The notes under the pieces are model-generated. The model was not told where the DNA came from, ran no database searches, and saw nothing but the letters and a program-made list of their open reading frames with translations. From positions 9,298,001 through 9,362,000 of the forward strand of contig NC_135038.1 of assembly GCF_051020975.1 (NCBI RefSeq): DNA of 64,000 nt. The letters run 5' to 3'. The DNA comes from Osmia lignaria lignaria (lineage: Eukaryota; Arthropoda; Insecta; Hymenoptera; Megachilidae). Positions within the stretch are counted from its first letter, which is position 1. Every line of letters begins with the position of its first letter. Below, piece after piece: positions 1-11,715 of the stretch. The position numbers and the translations under genes were made by a program.

Positions 1-2563
1 ACCAGGAGAAGATGTTCACAGATTGTGCCCGGAGGCTAGACGTATTCGGGTCACTAGTACGTTTTCCTCGCTCCCTCGGGCATCTCTTTCCACCCCTTTC
101 ACCCCACTACTGCGGGGTACGCGTACACCGAGGTAAATCAGCCACCCTCGCGATCACAGGGTGTCCCTCTTTCCTATTTCTCGTTTCGAGAAGAACGTCA
201 GCGACAGGAGAAGGCCGTTTGGAAATCGGCACGTGGGCATCCCTCTTCTTCGGGATGATCCAGCTAGCGGCTGCAAATAACTCGACACAGAGATACGGGG
301 GTGGGGACGGGAAAGGGGTTGCTTCAGGTGTCGTTGACGGCCGTAACTGGACGCCGGCCTCTCATTGGCTCGACGGATGTAAAGCCGAAGCTTGCGTTTT
401 ATCGGTTTCCGGGCAAGACTGCCGGCCGACGATTTCCAAACGGCGAATGGTCGCTGGGTTATGATTCCTACCCTCGATCCAGATATATGGGATTTTTTAT
501 TTGTACGAGAGTCGGGCTGCAATTTGCCGCTTGCGTGATTTAATATGGCGGAGCATCCCTTATAATTCTTTGGATTAAAAATAGAGATGACTTATAATTA
601 CTGTAAGTAATTAACAGGTAATTAACTGGGCCCCCTTACTAAGGATTCTTTTATAAGTTCTCCATTTACTATTTAATTTTATTTGGAATAAATTTCATTT
701 TTTAAATCAACTTTATCAACCAAGAGTTCCTTGAATATTTGACACCCATCAAGCTTTAGAAATTTTAATTTCATTAAAATTTAGTCGATAATAAATAATT
801 TTTTAATTTAATAAATATATATATAAATATGATGTTCTTAATATCTGAATGTTATAGGTAAGTTTCAGAAAGGGGAGCAACGTTGGTGACCAGCAATCTG
901 GCACACCTTTCTTTCCCCGGGATTTATCCATGGCAGAATCTGTCCACTGTCGTACCGTTTTAAAGTCTTCCAGGAGCTTTGTTCCGCCTGTCGGATCTCG
1001 TGACGTGACGACCTCGATATCTTAAAAACGGTTCATTATCGAGGAAAGGGCTGTCGTTGAGCGGCGTCGCGACGCTTGAAATTAGCCGACGAGGCCGAGT
1101 TCGACGGTTTCCCATCCCGTCCGCTGATTCCTCGAGATCGTCTATCGAACAATCGGCAGAGAAAGGAATTCGACTGTCGACTGTTCGCGGTGCTTCTCTT
1201 GAAAGCTTGTTATCGGATTTCCAGCATCCTTGTTCACCCTATCGATTTTGAATCTAAGGGATGCCACCGCCTTATTCGCGGATTTTAATGTTAGCTTGAA
1301 TATTGAAATAGACGTGGTAATTGCTAATTGCTTCCTAATTAACTGATCATGTTTTTCAGGGGCTGATGAACTATTTTGGTGAATCATTAAAATATCAAGT
1401 GATTAATAATTGAAATATTCCAATTATTAGATATTCTCTAATTAAAATTTAAAAAATTCTAATTTTGTCTTAGATTATTCTCTTAATGAATAATTATCCC
1501 ATTTGAAATTTTTAATTTAAAAATGTTTAGAAATTTTAACGGTGTAATTAATGTATGATAGAAATAAAAATGAACAAAATTGCTATTGTTCTATTAAGTA
1601 ATATTGCAATTACTGTTAGTTGTTTCTGTATCCCCTCATTAAAGCATCCCCTTTTTGGACACAGAAAGAACCACGACTGGTTTCACAGCTTTGAATCGCG
1701 GGCAAATTACCAAAAAGAGATCCTGCCTCTCTCTAACGAGGACGTTCATCTAGATTGCTTTTCTCCTGCTCCTTTTCACGGCCTATGGACGTCGAATTGT
1801 TTAGCGTTTACCAGCGCTGAAAACGTTCCCTTATTTATTCGTGCCTGTGTTTGCTCGCGACGATTCAACACAAAAGCTGTATGTGCATCCACAATGTTCA
1901 ACTGTGTTTGCGGAGGAACGGTAAAAGGGGTCCTACCACTGCAATATCCGTCCTGGTCCTTTCAAATCATCCTACGAAGAAGTATATTACATGTTGCGTT
2001 TACTTAACAATGTTCCTTCGATAAACAATCTATCTTGGCCAGTGAAGGAACAGAAAATTTCTAAATCCATCGTTGAAAAATTAAATTAAAACAGAAGAAA
2101 GAAGAAGACGTACGACGATCGAGCTGATGGAATAAGAAAATGATATCTTTTTAAGGGACAAATCATCGTTTTCCATAGAATTGTCGAGTAATCGTATCTC
2201 GAAACAATATTTCCACGATGTCAGTGGAGGGAACGTATCAAAAGGTCGCATGGTTCGTAAGCACGAGATGTATGGCAGTACGAAAATCTTTGAAAGGATA
2301 CTTACAGACGGTCGAACAGAGCGCAATAAAATGAGAGGAAAGACGAACTGGGAAGTCGAAGAAACCCCTTTGATCCGACGTATATTCTCGTGTCCCCGTA
2401 CGAAATGGAGCACGTATTCCTTAGATAGACGTCAAAGGATCGCGAATGGTTATGTCACCCAGTGGCTTCCAAAATGTGATCAGCAAAGAACATGCGTTTA
2501 TCGATGAACCATGAAGAATTAGGTTGTATATCCAATGAGGAATTTTGAAATACAGTCTGAGCT

Positions 2564-2866
2564 GATTTCATGACATAAAAGTATTGAGAAATTGTACATA
2601 CGTTGCATCAATTTAAAGCTTGAAGTATGAGGAAAATAACTGTATACATGCACTTTTGATTAATGCCCTTCATACAAAATGGTGGCAGTAAACAATAGAG
2701 CTGAAGTATAAATTGGTGGATATTCTTATGTTCCAAAGAAAAATCGGCCATTTTGTATAAAGGATGCTAATGAAAGGTGCATGTATATAGAAATTTTCAT
2801 TAAGTTTTAAGCTTTAATTTGATGTATCATATGTGATATTCGGTAGAACTTTTCTGTCATGAAATC
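2564..2866. mobile_element. Fold-back (long inverted repeat) element
   Basis: The two arms, about 2564-2691 and 2748-2866, are imperfect inverted copies of each other around a loop of about 55 bp. The left arm begins GATTTCATGACATAAAAGT and the right arm ends in the near complement TTTCTGTCATGAAATC. Internal blocks (CAATTTAAAGCTTG against AAGCTTTAATTTG, and ATACAAAATGG against CCATTTTGTAT) also pair. No coding capacity is visible. Single-arm relatives occur elsewhere in the window (about 7255-7315, 10,349-10,450, 36,806-36,956 and 53,600-54,005). This supports a dispersed non-autonomous transposon-like family. No target-site duplication was confirmed. Confidence 0.65.
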
Positions 2867-3577
2867 ATCAGTGAAATTCTCGAAACATCAATACCTGAAA
2901 TTCTCGATCTAAATTCAATCTTCAACATTAAATTTATGGTCCCCAAAATCACGAACGTCCCATAAATAAAGGCATTCCATTACTCGATCAGTCGTTAACT
3001 TCCGCAACGTAGATCCCACATTGTCAATAGTAAGGTCGATAAAACACCGTTGTTCCAGTTCGAAAGAATCCCACAGTGAATCGATGCAAGAAGAAAATTC
3101 CTTTTCAAATCACTCGAAAATCCGATTTGTGCCGTTACCGAAGCAATCGCCGTAAATTTAACCTAACCATCGTCGTAGGTCGCGAAATCCTACCGCATTT
3201 CATACAGGTGTGTTGGCGAATGCACAGGACACTCATCAGGTGTAGCAACGGAACCGGAAGAAGAAACGGAGGCGTAGACAGAAGGGATAGATGTCTTTAT
3301 TTATTTGCGGATAAAATTGGTACGCCTGGCTGCGAGGTGACGCGAGAAGAATCCCGAATAAGATGGGAACAGGAAGTAGGGCTGCCACGGCCGGAAACCG
3401 CGAACAGGCTACGCGGTGAACAGTAGTTTCCAAAAGTTTCTCCTCCATTAAGAAACTTCATTTATTTATAAACTGTTCTACCATAGGAAAGTACAATTTT
3501 TAAGCAAGGTAAACATTACTAGATTTAATAATTTTTTTCAATTTGTTAAATACAGAAATATAATATAATGGGTTTGT

Positions 3578-3632
3578 TAACTTTCGGATGGCGGACCATG
3601 GAGAGAGTCTCGAAACGACGGACCATGAAGAA
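3578..3632. repeat. Dispersed 'GGACCATGG' repeat motif, double copy
   Basis: Two adjacent copies of a short block occur here: CGGATGGCGGACCATGGAGA, then CGACGGACCATGAAG. Similar blocks occur at about 8893-8930, 11,679-11,715, 23,320-23,350 and 34,762-34,797, in both orientations and usually next to TTAACCCT or AAGGGTT. This points to one dispersed family of unknown nature. Confidence 0.5.
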
Positions 3633-5880
3633 AGCCACGATTTCAAATTAATTTTGTATTATTATAAAAGAAATACATTATATTATATTTTCCACTATTT
3701 TAGGAAAAGAATCAATCATTATATGAGAGTCGATAAGTGTCATTACTCTAAGTAATTAACAAATTAATGCTTGAAAATGTACTCAAAGGTGCACATCGTT
3801 TCACGAACCTTCACACAAGGACAATACACTCCCCTAAATCTATATCCTGAAAGTTCACGACCCTACAGCACCGTAACAATTTCCCCCCGAAGAAGAAGAA
3901 AAAGAAGAAAAATGAAAGAGGAAAAACAAGGAAGTTCGAGCAGCGTGTCGAGCTTCTCCGAGAGCCCGGTTTTCGTCGAGGCTGTAACCTCGAGTCCCAG
4001 ACCTTGCAAAATTTATCGTCTTTCACCCTTGTTTCGTCGACTTCTACGTGGGTGCGATCGAGAGGGGGTTTCTCGGGACCAGTTCGAAGCCAAGAGACGG
4101 CAATTCGATGCATCATAGCAAGAAGCCATAGAAAAGGATGCTAGAGAAGTGGGTGGCGAACATCCCGGGCCAAAAAGGTCTCGAGAAGGGAGGCATCCTG
4201 AATTCTAAATATGCGCATCGCATTACGTTTGCACTAGTGAGTCAGAAAATATGCTGTTTACGGCGCACCTTGCTGTACTAACACAGGTCCCCGTCATTCC
4301 TATGTGTGGCTAGACCACAAGGATGTTCCTCTGCACAAAGAGAGGCCAGGGTGCTTCTGCTTTCCCTCGTTTCTCGTTCAACCACTGGTTCTCAAACTTT
4401 TGCGGTATCATGCTGATAAGGAAACACGAGTTTGGATATTCGAGCAGTGGAACATGGACTAAGGATTGGGTCATCTACTTAGGGAATGAATGTGTGAATG
4501 GCTAGGTTGATTTCACCTAAATCTAAACTAGAATATTATTCCAATAGTGGAAAGGTTAAAAATAATTTAAAATCGAGGGAATGGGGATTGGACTAGGTGT
4601 TATTGATTAGCAATTCGACCTTTCGAAATCCACAGTAATTTGTGGAATTCAATCTGGAATAGGTTTGACATTTGAGTGGCGACTGATGGGATATAATTGG
4701 ACGTCATTAAGAAATTATATCCATCTTTCTCTGTTATTCACTATTGGCTAAACGATATTTGTTAGAAGAGACACGGTTTTAGCTCTTAACTGGAGCACCT
4801 AAATACTCTAATAAAAAATTATAGCTGAAGTTTCTACTTTTAAAGAAAATTGTTCAACATTGAAACAGAATATTGTCTATCTTGGAAAAGTCTAGGAGAA
4901 TTTTTCATTTTCTGTTGTCACTTAGCCATTATATAAGGAACCTTGTCAACCTAAATTATTAAACAGCAACATGCAATATTTACAATACGAAAGCACCCTT
5001 ATTTTTGAAACGTAATTTTTCACAGTTTTTAATCTCTGAAAAGATATTCTAAAGTGGTGATGGTATAAAAATGTTCATTTAATTCGATCACCAGTTCGAT
5101 GTTTCGATATTGGTCATTTAATATTTCGCTGACCATCGAGCCCCGGTGCGCTGACAAAATTACTGCCGAAAGAAATTAGAATTTTGAATTATTCCCGGGA
5201 CGCAATGAGGTCGCCGTCAGATTTATGGATTCAATTTGAACAACCGAGGCCTTTACGTGGCCGCGCTACCTTTCGCCAGTTTTGTAACTTTGTATGCCGC
5301 GAACACAGCTTTGAACTGGTGCATTGCTGAAATCGCGTATCCTGTATCGTGACCTTATTTTTCCCTTTACCTCGGCCCCGGCTACACACAGCCACGGGTA
5401 ATTCAAACCTCCGCTGCCTCCTCGGCTTGAATTTTCACCCCCCGAACGTCGATTATTATTTTTTTTCTTTTCTTTCATTTTCCCCGAACAGAGAAAAACA
5501 TTTCCGTCGCGATCGCGAATTTTCTCCCTCGATTCGAACGGTTATTGAATATCTATACAGAGAGAAATTTATTGCCTGATAATCCGACGCTTGTTTTTTT
5601 CCTGGAATCTGTCTCTCTGTGACCCAGATTCTTGGACAACGATCGTCGAGAGGTTTGGGACTGGTTTTCAGAGCTTATTACTGCCTGCGTTTTGAAGAAG
5701 TATCCCGTGAAGGAAACTGCTTCTGTGCAAACATGTGTGGATAAAAAAAAAAAAAAATGAGAGAGAAAATGTTGCTACCTTCGTTACATACACGTATATG
5801 CTTAGGAGTCACGGGTAACTGGGTCAGATTGTACCTTCGAAATACACGGAGATAGAAGGAAATGCGATGAGACGATGTTA

Positions 5881-6003
5881 CAGTGGACTCTCGTTATATC
5901 GCCGTGTGATAAAATACAATTTTATTTCCCTTTTTCCTTTCAATTGAAAGTTTAGAAGCTTGGAAAATTGCCCTTTCTGTGGCAATATAACGAGAGTCCA
6001 TTG
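5881..6003. mobile_element. Short MITE-like element with terminal inverted repeats
   Basis: A 123-bp segment begins CAGTGGACTCTCGTTATAT and ends with the near-perfect inverse, ATATAACGAGAGTCCATTG. This gives terminal inverted repeats of about 20 bp around an AT-rich core with no reading frame. The CAGT...ACTC start resembles termini of pogo/Tigger-type DNA transposons, so a non-autonomous relative is likely, but that assignment is inference. A clean TA target duplication is present only on the left side. Confidence 0.6.
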
Positions 6004-8892
6004 TGAATCAAGAGAAACTTGTTAAGAAAGAAAATTACTGTTTTTATATTAGTTTGATTGACTGGTTCATCAGTGGCGGTCAAAGTGTTAATATAATTAC
6101 CAATTCGATAAGAATCGATAGGGTTGATCGTGCACAGGTTCCTTCGACCCTCCACTAAAAGATAAATACGCGTAAAGAAGGGTCGTTAATTAAGATAAAC
6201 CTTTATTTATAGATACGATTACCCTCGTTTTCCGTGGAAGAAGGCCAAAGCAATTGTTGAACGACGTCGACAAGGGATACTTATTTTAAGTATCTAACTA
6301 AGCTAAGCGACAGTTCGTTCGCTCCTTTGGAAGGAATTTTTTTTTTGCATGACTTTCTTTGTTACTTCGCTTCATGATCACTTACACCAGCCTGCTTTTA
6401 TATTTATAAAAGTGGAACAGCTTATTCGAACTACCTTTCATTACTTTTTTATTTTATTCTCTTAAACGAGAACTAAAGGGATTCAATTTTCAACTTTCAG
6501 TGACCTTAAATCATCTGTTTTTCTATATATTTCATTGGTTTGCAAAATTTGACTTATTTCATATTTATTTTGATAACATAATAAATTTCGTAATTATAAA
6601 AACGAAATGAAAATTGCAACAGTTTTTTAATTAATTTACTCGATCTATAATAATTATACTTTAATGAAGCAATTTCTTTTTAAATTATGTTATATATAAA
6701 AATAATTTATTACGCAATTTTAATTTATTTTTAGAATTCAGATTGCATTGTTTGATTCAGAACACTGTATACAGCGTTACGCGAAAGGATTCAGAGTAAC
6801 AAATCACTTGTCAGCAAAAGAACGAACAAAATGTCAGCGCTATTCAGGGATTCGTAGAGAACAACGGGAATTTTCAATTCGACTTCCACCAATCACCATG
6901 GACAATCGGACAATTAATTAAGTAATCAGGCCATTTAAATGCGTGCACCACTTGGACACAGTGACGTGTACTTGTTGCATATCATTGTTCGGACTGCAGT
7001 CATTGTTCCGCGATTGGAAAATATTGATTTAACGCGTTGGCCGACTGCATCTCATTATTGCAGTATCCAAAAACCGAGCTGGATGATATATATCCAAAGA
7101 ATTCGATTTGACTAACGACTACACCGCAATAACCCATTTACGACAGTATATTTAGGAAAATTGCCGAAAATTATCGATTAATTAAGTTAATTAGCCCAGT
7201 ATGCCCTTGTTCCTAAGTTTAATGTAAAAATTGTTTATCCTGTTCAATTTTGACAATTTCATGACATAAAAGTATTACAAAATAATATGTAGTATATATC
7301 AATTTAAAATTTAAAATTTCATAAAAATAATTATACAAAGGTTTCATCAATTTAATTATATCAAATAATGTATCAGAGTGAAGATTGTCTAAGCAATTGT
7401 AGTCAAATAAAATCTATAATTTTGAACAATTTGTAAAAAAATACATAATTTTTAATAAAACTATAATTATTAAAAATTTTTCAAACGGAGCTATTTTATT
7501 TTCAACGGTCTAATAAATACGAGATACGACGTTTTCAATATTCCAGAGAATTTTTCTCGCTCATTTTTGCTATGTCATTTTCGTTCCACCAGAAGAGAGT
7601 ACGTAACAGCGTGTCGTAACTATCCTTCTCATTTCCAATTTCCTCGCTTTTTCACCTTCCATCGTCGTTCGTCCTGCGAGGGAGAGCGTTGAAAATTTAT
7701 GGAAAGTGTGAATTTCAGGGGCATCGCACGAAGGATGGAGAATTTTCCTGGCTGAAGGTTAAGAATGAAAGGATTTTTTTTTTCTTCTTTTCAGCCCATA
7801 AAGCAAAACTGCTGATGAGCTTTCGGATATGATATCGTTTATCCAATGGATTTCGTCTTGGAATTCGTGATTCCCGAAATTGCTCCGCTATCGACCCGAG
7901 TGTCCTAACCCTTTTCTTCTCGAATTTTCCTATCCAAGATATATTTAAAAAAATTCTAAATAAATTATTATGCGATAGATTTTGCCAATGCAAAATGACC
8001 TGATCGGGAGGTCCAAATTGAAAGTACTAATTCATCTGATCAATAGAGAATTAAAATAATTAACTACAAAATGAATTCGATTTCAATTAATGAAACCGAT
8101 ATCCCTATTTGTACTTTGTAGAGGGAATACTTGATGAAATTGTTGGATCGGTCGACGTAATGAGGATCATTAATTGCCAGCATCATCGAGTGTTAGTTAT
8201 AACAGAGCTCTATCGTATTCGCTGAACACCTTATGATCCTTGTCATCAGGATACACTATCACCGTGATCATGGACACGTTCGCGTTACAACCGGATAGAA
8301 TTTCCTTCGCAACAGCAGCTAGCGAGCGTTACGACTCTGTAACGTGGACACCGCCATGCCGTTCCCACCCTAAAAGAGATAACACGGATTGAAATTTCCT
8401 TTTCCTCGTGAAAATTCAAATAATTGGAAGTTCCATTTAATTATGAAATTTAATTCGAATGAAATTATTCTTGGTTACGATAGTATTTCAATTGAAAATT
8501 GCGTTCCTTGTAACAGCCGTTTACAGAAGAAGATTACAAGGCTGCCGAACACTTTTATTAGCAACTCGGTGCCTCGTCAGTGAAGTTTAAAGTAATATTG
8601 CCGGTAGTATCAAGCTCCATGGTGTTTTTCTTAAAATTAATTTAACCTTGGCCGAAAGTTAAATTGTTCCGCGGCTGGAATTGCATCCGAAACTTCAACA
8701 AGCTTACTGTTAATAATACAACTGGAGTTTTGATACTGCGGCAAGCACCGGAAACATTCGCCGGAACAGAAGATCTTTCTGTAATAAAATTGAAATTGTT
8801 CTACTTGCAGTTATTCGTCAGTCAAATCGATGTTTTTACGCGAGAAAGATTCAGAAGATTGAAGTAATAGAAGATACTGAATTAAATTGAAA

Positions 8893-8930
8893 TTCGGTCT
8901 CTCTCCATGGTCCGCTGTTCAAAGGGTTGA
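8893..8930. repeat. Dispersed 'CCATGGTCCG' repeat motif copy
   Basis: ATTCGGTCTCTCTCCATGGT is followed by CCGCTGTTCAAAGGGTT. The first 25 bases are identical to those at 11,679, showing a common origin with that copy and with the inverted copies at 3578 and 23,320. Confidence 0.5.
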
Positions 8931-10348
8931 AGAGATCCAAGTGTATTTTCTAGCGAAGAGTGTTTGCGAAGTGAAATTTTGACTAAACCCTGATTCGCAG
9001 AGCGTTCAGTAATTTCCTGTAGTGGTCTCATCCAATAATCTCTTAACCTTGTATTACACTCGATGGTGGAACGGAAAGAAGCAATATAAAGTCCCTAGAT
9101 AAACCTAAGCTCATTCGGTGAAGTCGTTAAACGTCGACGGTAAACGTTTTAAACTCTCTGTTACCTCTCGTTTCCTTTATTTCCTTTCTCTCTTTCTCTC
9201 TACTACCGTGTAATAATCAAAAGGTGTGCGATCAACTCCTCTTTTTTTAACAATTGAATCGATCATTTCGAAAAGGGATCGTCCATGATTTTTTATTGAA
9301 TTATATTTCTCGAGGAGATATTGCAGGAAGAAAGATTTTCAACATTATTGAAGCGAACAGTCGGAATTCTTCGTCACTGTATACTTTTGTTTGCCTTTTG
9401 TTTCACTCTTCTAAGGTAGTTTAACCCTTCCAGTCCCAGCGGTGCCATTTGTCACTGCGAAATTTATACGTCCTCGCGAAAGACGTCTTGTACGCCAAAA
9501 TTCAATTTCAGTAAACGTGAAGTATGGCAGAGGATCAACGTATTGATTCCTTTTCTCCCTGTCCTCCAAGGTGAGCGAATGTACGATTCTTTCAATAGAA
9601 GTTATTTAAAATTATAATTTAATTGGGGCTCACTTTTGTTCAATTTTAAATGAAATACAGAAAAAAAAGTGTTTTAATCTCGTTTAAATTTCGACAAAAG
9701 GTGGAGGCTTTTACGAAATTATACTTTTAATTTAATTTAAACACAACCAAAAGCTGAGATGGTATAATTGTCGCGAACAACCAGCTGATTGTTTTTATTT
9801 TAATACACGTTTTAGCTACGGTGTATTGAAACCGCTTGCGTGACACATCGGTTAAAAGAAATTGCTTCGAATAAATTTCCTCGGTAGCTGTTAAAATGTC
9901 ATATACAGTCACAAAATCATTGCTTCTTTATTTCCCTCGCGACAAGCGTGTCACTCAATTTAACGCCTACTTTTGTCCGCCTATAGCTTCATCTCTTTCA
10001 AATTGAAACATCCACGTATTTCGTGTTTCCTTGAACACTTTTCTAATGGTAGATATTACTAGACCAGGTGTTTATGCAAATTCATATGTTTATGAATAAT
10101 ACATGTGACGTGCTCTAGGAAAAAAGGGTTAATTTCCAAGAAACCCAATTTTGACTTCATCATTATTTTATAAACAATAGTACACTCTTTTCAATTATTT
10201 ATTCTTTGTTCAATTGATTTTTCTATCGATTAATCCAATTTTAAGGAATTTTAATTCCTTTCTAAGATTTATCACCATTATTTTTACATTTCTACTGAAT
10301 TTACAGTCTCTGATCTTTCCGATACGCTGCACTCAATACTAATTAAGA

Positions 10349-10450
10349 AAATTAATGAAACCTTTATATAGTGATTTTCCTAAGAACTTAAGCTTTAAAT
10401 TGATGTCACACAAGTGCCATTTCGCGCTGCTTTTATGTCATCAATTTAGG
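10349..10450 (+). repeat. Single-arm copy of the fold-back repeat family
   Basis: AAGCTTTAAATTGATGTCAC and the following GTGCCAT...CTTTTATGTCAT block match the arm consensus seen at 36,890-36,956 and in the tandem array at 53,600-54,005. The copy is degenerate and shows no inverted partner. Confidence 0.5.
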
Positions 10451-11678
10451 ATACAAACGCACACGCGCGACCAGGACAGTTTCAAAAAAGCTTCCACGCC
10501 GTTTGTCGCGGTTAAATTTTTGTTTCCAGCAAATTTCACGCAGTTTTTCCAGAGATTTCGAGTCTCGTGCGTGTAGTACTATTGTACATGAGTCGTAGAG
10601 TTTCCCATGAGGATGCCATTGTGTTTCGCTGGTAACGTTGTTCCGGAGAATATCCGGACACGAAAGAACCACACCTATTTTTTTTTCTCTACGCTTTGTC
10701 CTCTGTTTGCGTAGATTCATTGCTACGCTGACGCGTTTACAAATATTTCGCTGAACAGTGAACGTTTCAACGGGATCGACATCAATCCTACGATTACGGC
10801 TACGAAAATGCCATAATTTGCGAGCGCTATGAATACTATGTTGATTCTTAGCCATGGTAGAATGTATCATTCGTTACCTTGATTTATAACTACGGCCATT
10901 AGTCTTATTTCAGTTCCCTTGCTTGATTCTCAAAAATATTTATTCTTAATTTTAATTTCATAGATTTGTTGTACTATATATTATTAAACAATCAAGGTAT
11001 TAAAAATTTGCACAGTTTGAATACACTTCAAATTTCAAGTCCAATCATACTACATCTAGCGTGTAAATAATATTGCATATCATCTTTAGCAGACAGATAA
11101 ACAAGAATTTCCTACGTTATAGAACCGCCAAGCCCCTACGGCTTCATCAGAAACTCGTGATCGCTAACGCACGCATGTAAATACATCAGAGTGCAAATGT
11201 TGCACCCACGCACGTACGTGTAAATACCCACACATAACCGCGCATAATCCGTTTACGATGAATCCATACATTCGCATGCTGCGACATATGTACAACCCAT
11301 TTCGCGCGTACCTACGAATCACCACATAAATTCATACACATTTATCCGGGGCAGCGCGTAAATATCCATGAACACGCATGCATATGCATGCAGGTATACG
11401 CCATTGCCTAAAAGTAAGGGACCACCTTATTCAAAAGTGCATACGTTACAATGAAAACTGTCGAGATCGCATCATTCGTAAACGAATTATAAAATAAAGT
11501 AAATTCAGAATAATTCATTTCAGTAACTGAAATTAGAAGTCAGTTGACTCCCCTATCAAGAAACAGAAAACCTTCCATTTTGAATAAGAATATTTTTTAA
11601 AAAATGATGAAAATTAAACTTAACCCTTGAACAGCGAAGGCTGGGTCAATCGTGACCTAAATTTACAAAATATACACA

Positions 11679-11715
11679 ATTCGGTCTCTCTCCATGGTCC
11701 GCCGTCCGAAAGTTA
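11679..11715. repeat. Dispersed 'CCATGGTCCG' repeat motif copy
   Basis: ATTCGGTCTCTCTCCATGGT continues as CCGCCGTCCGAAAGTTAA. It is near-identical to the copy at 8893 and is the reverse complement of the 3578 copy. Confidence 0.5.

Noticed and set aside
12..464. 150-codon frame at the left edge
   Set aside because: It sits in GC-rich sequence where long chance frames are expected. An equally long frame occurs on the other strand, and there is no domain.
10433..10870. 145-codon minus-strand frame rich in Arg/Lys
   Set aside because: No recognisable family, and part of it overlaps a fold-back repeat copy. It is likely chance.
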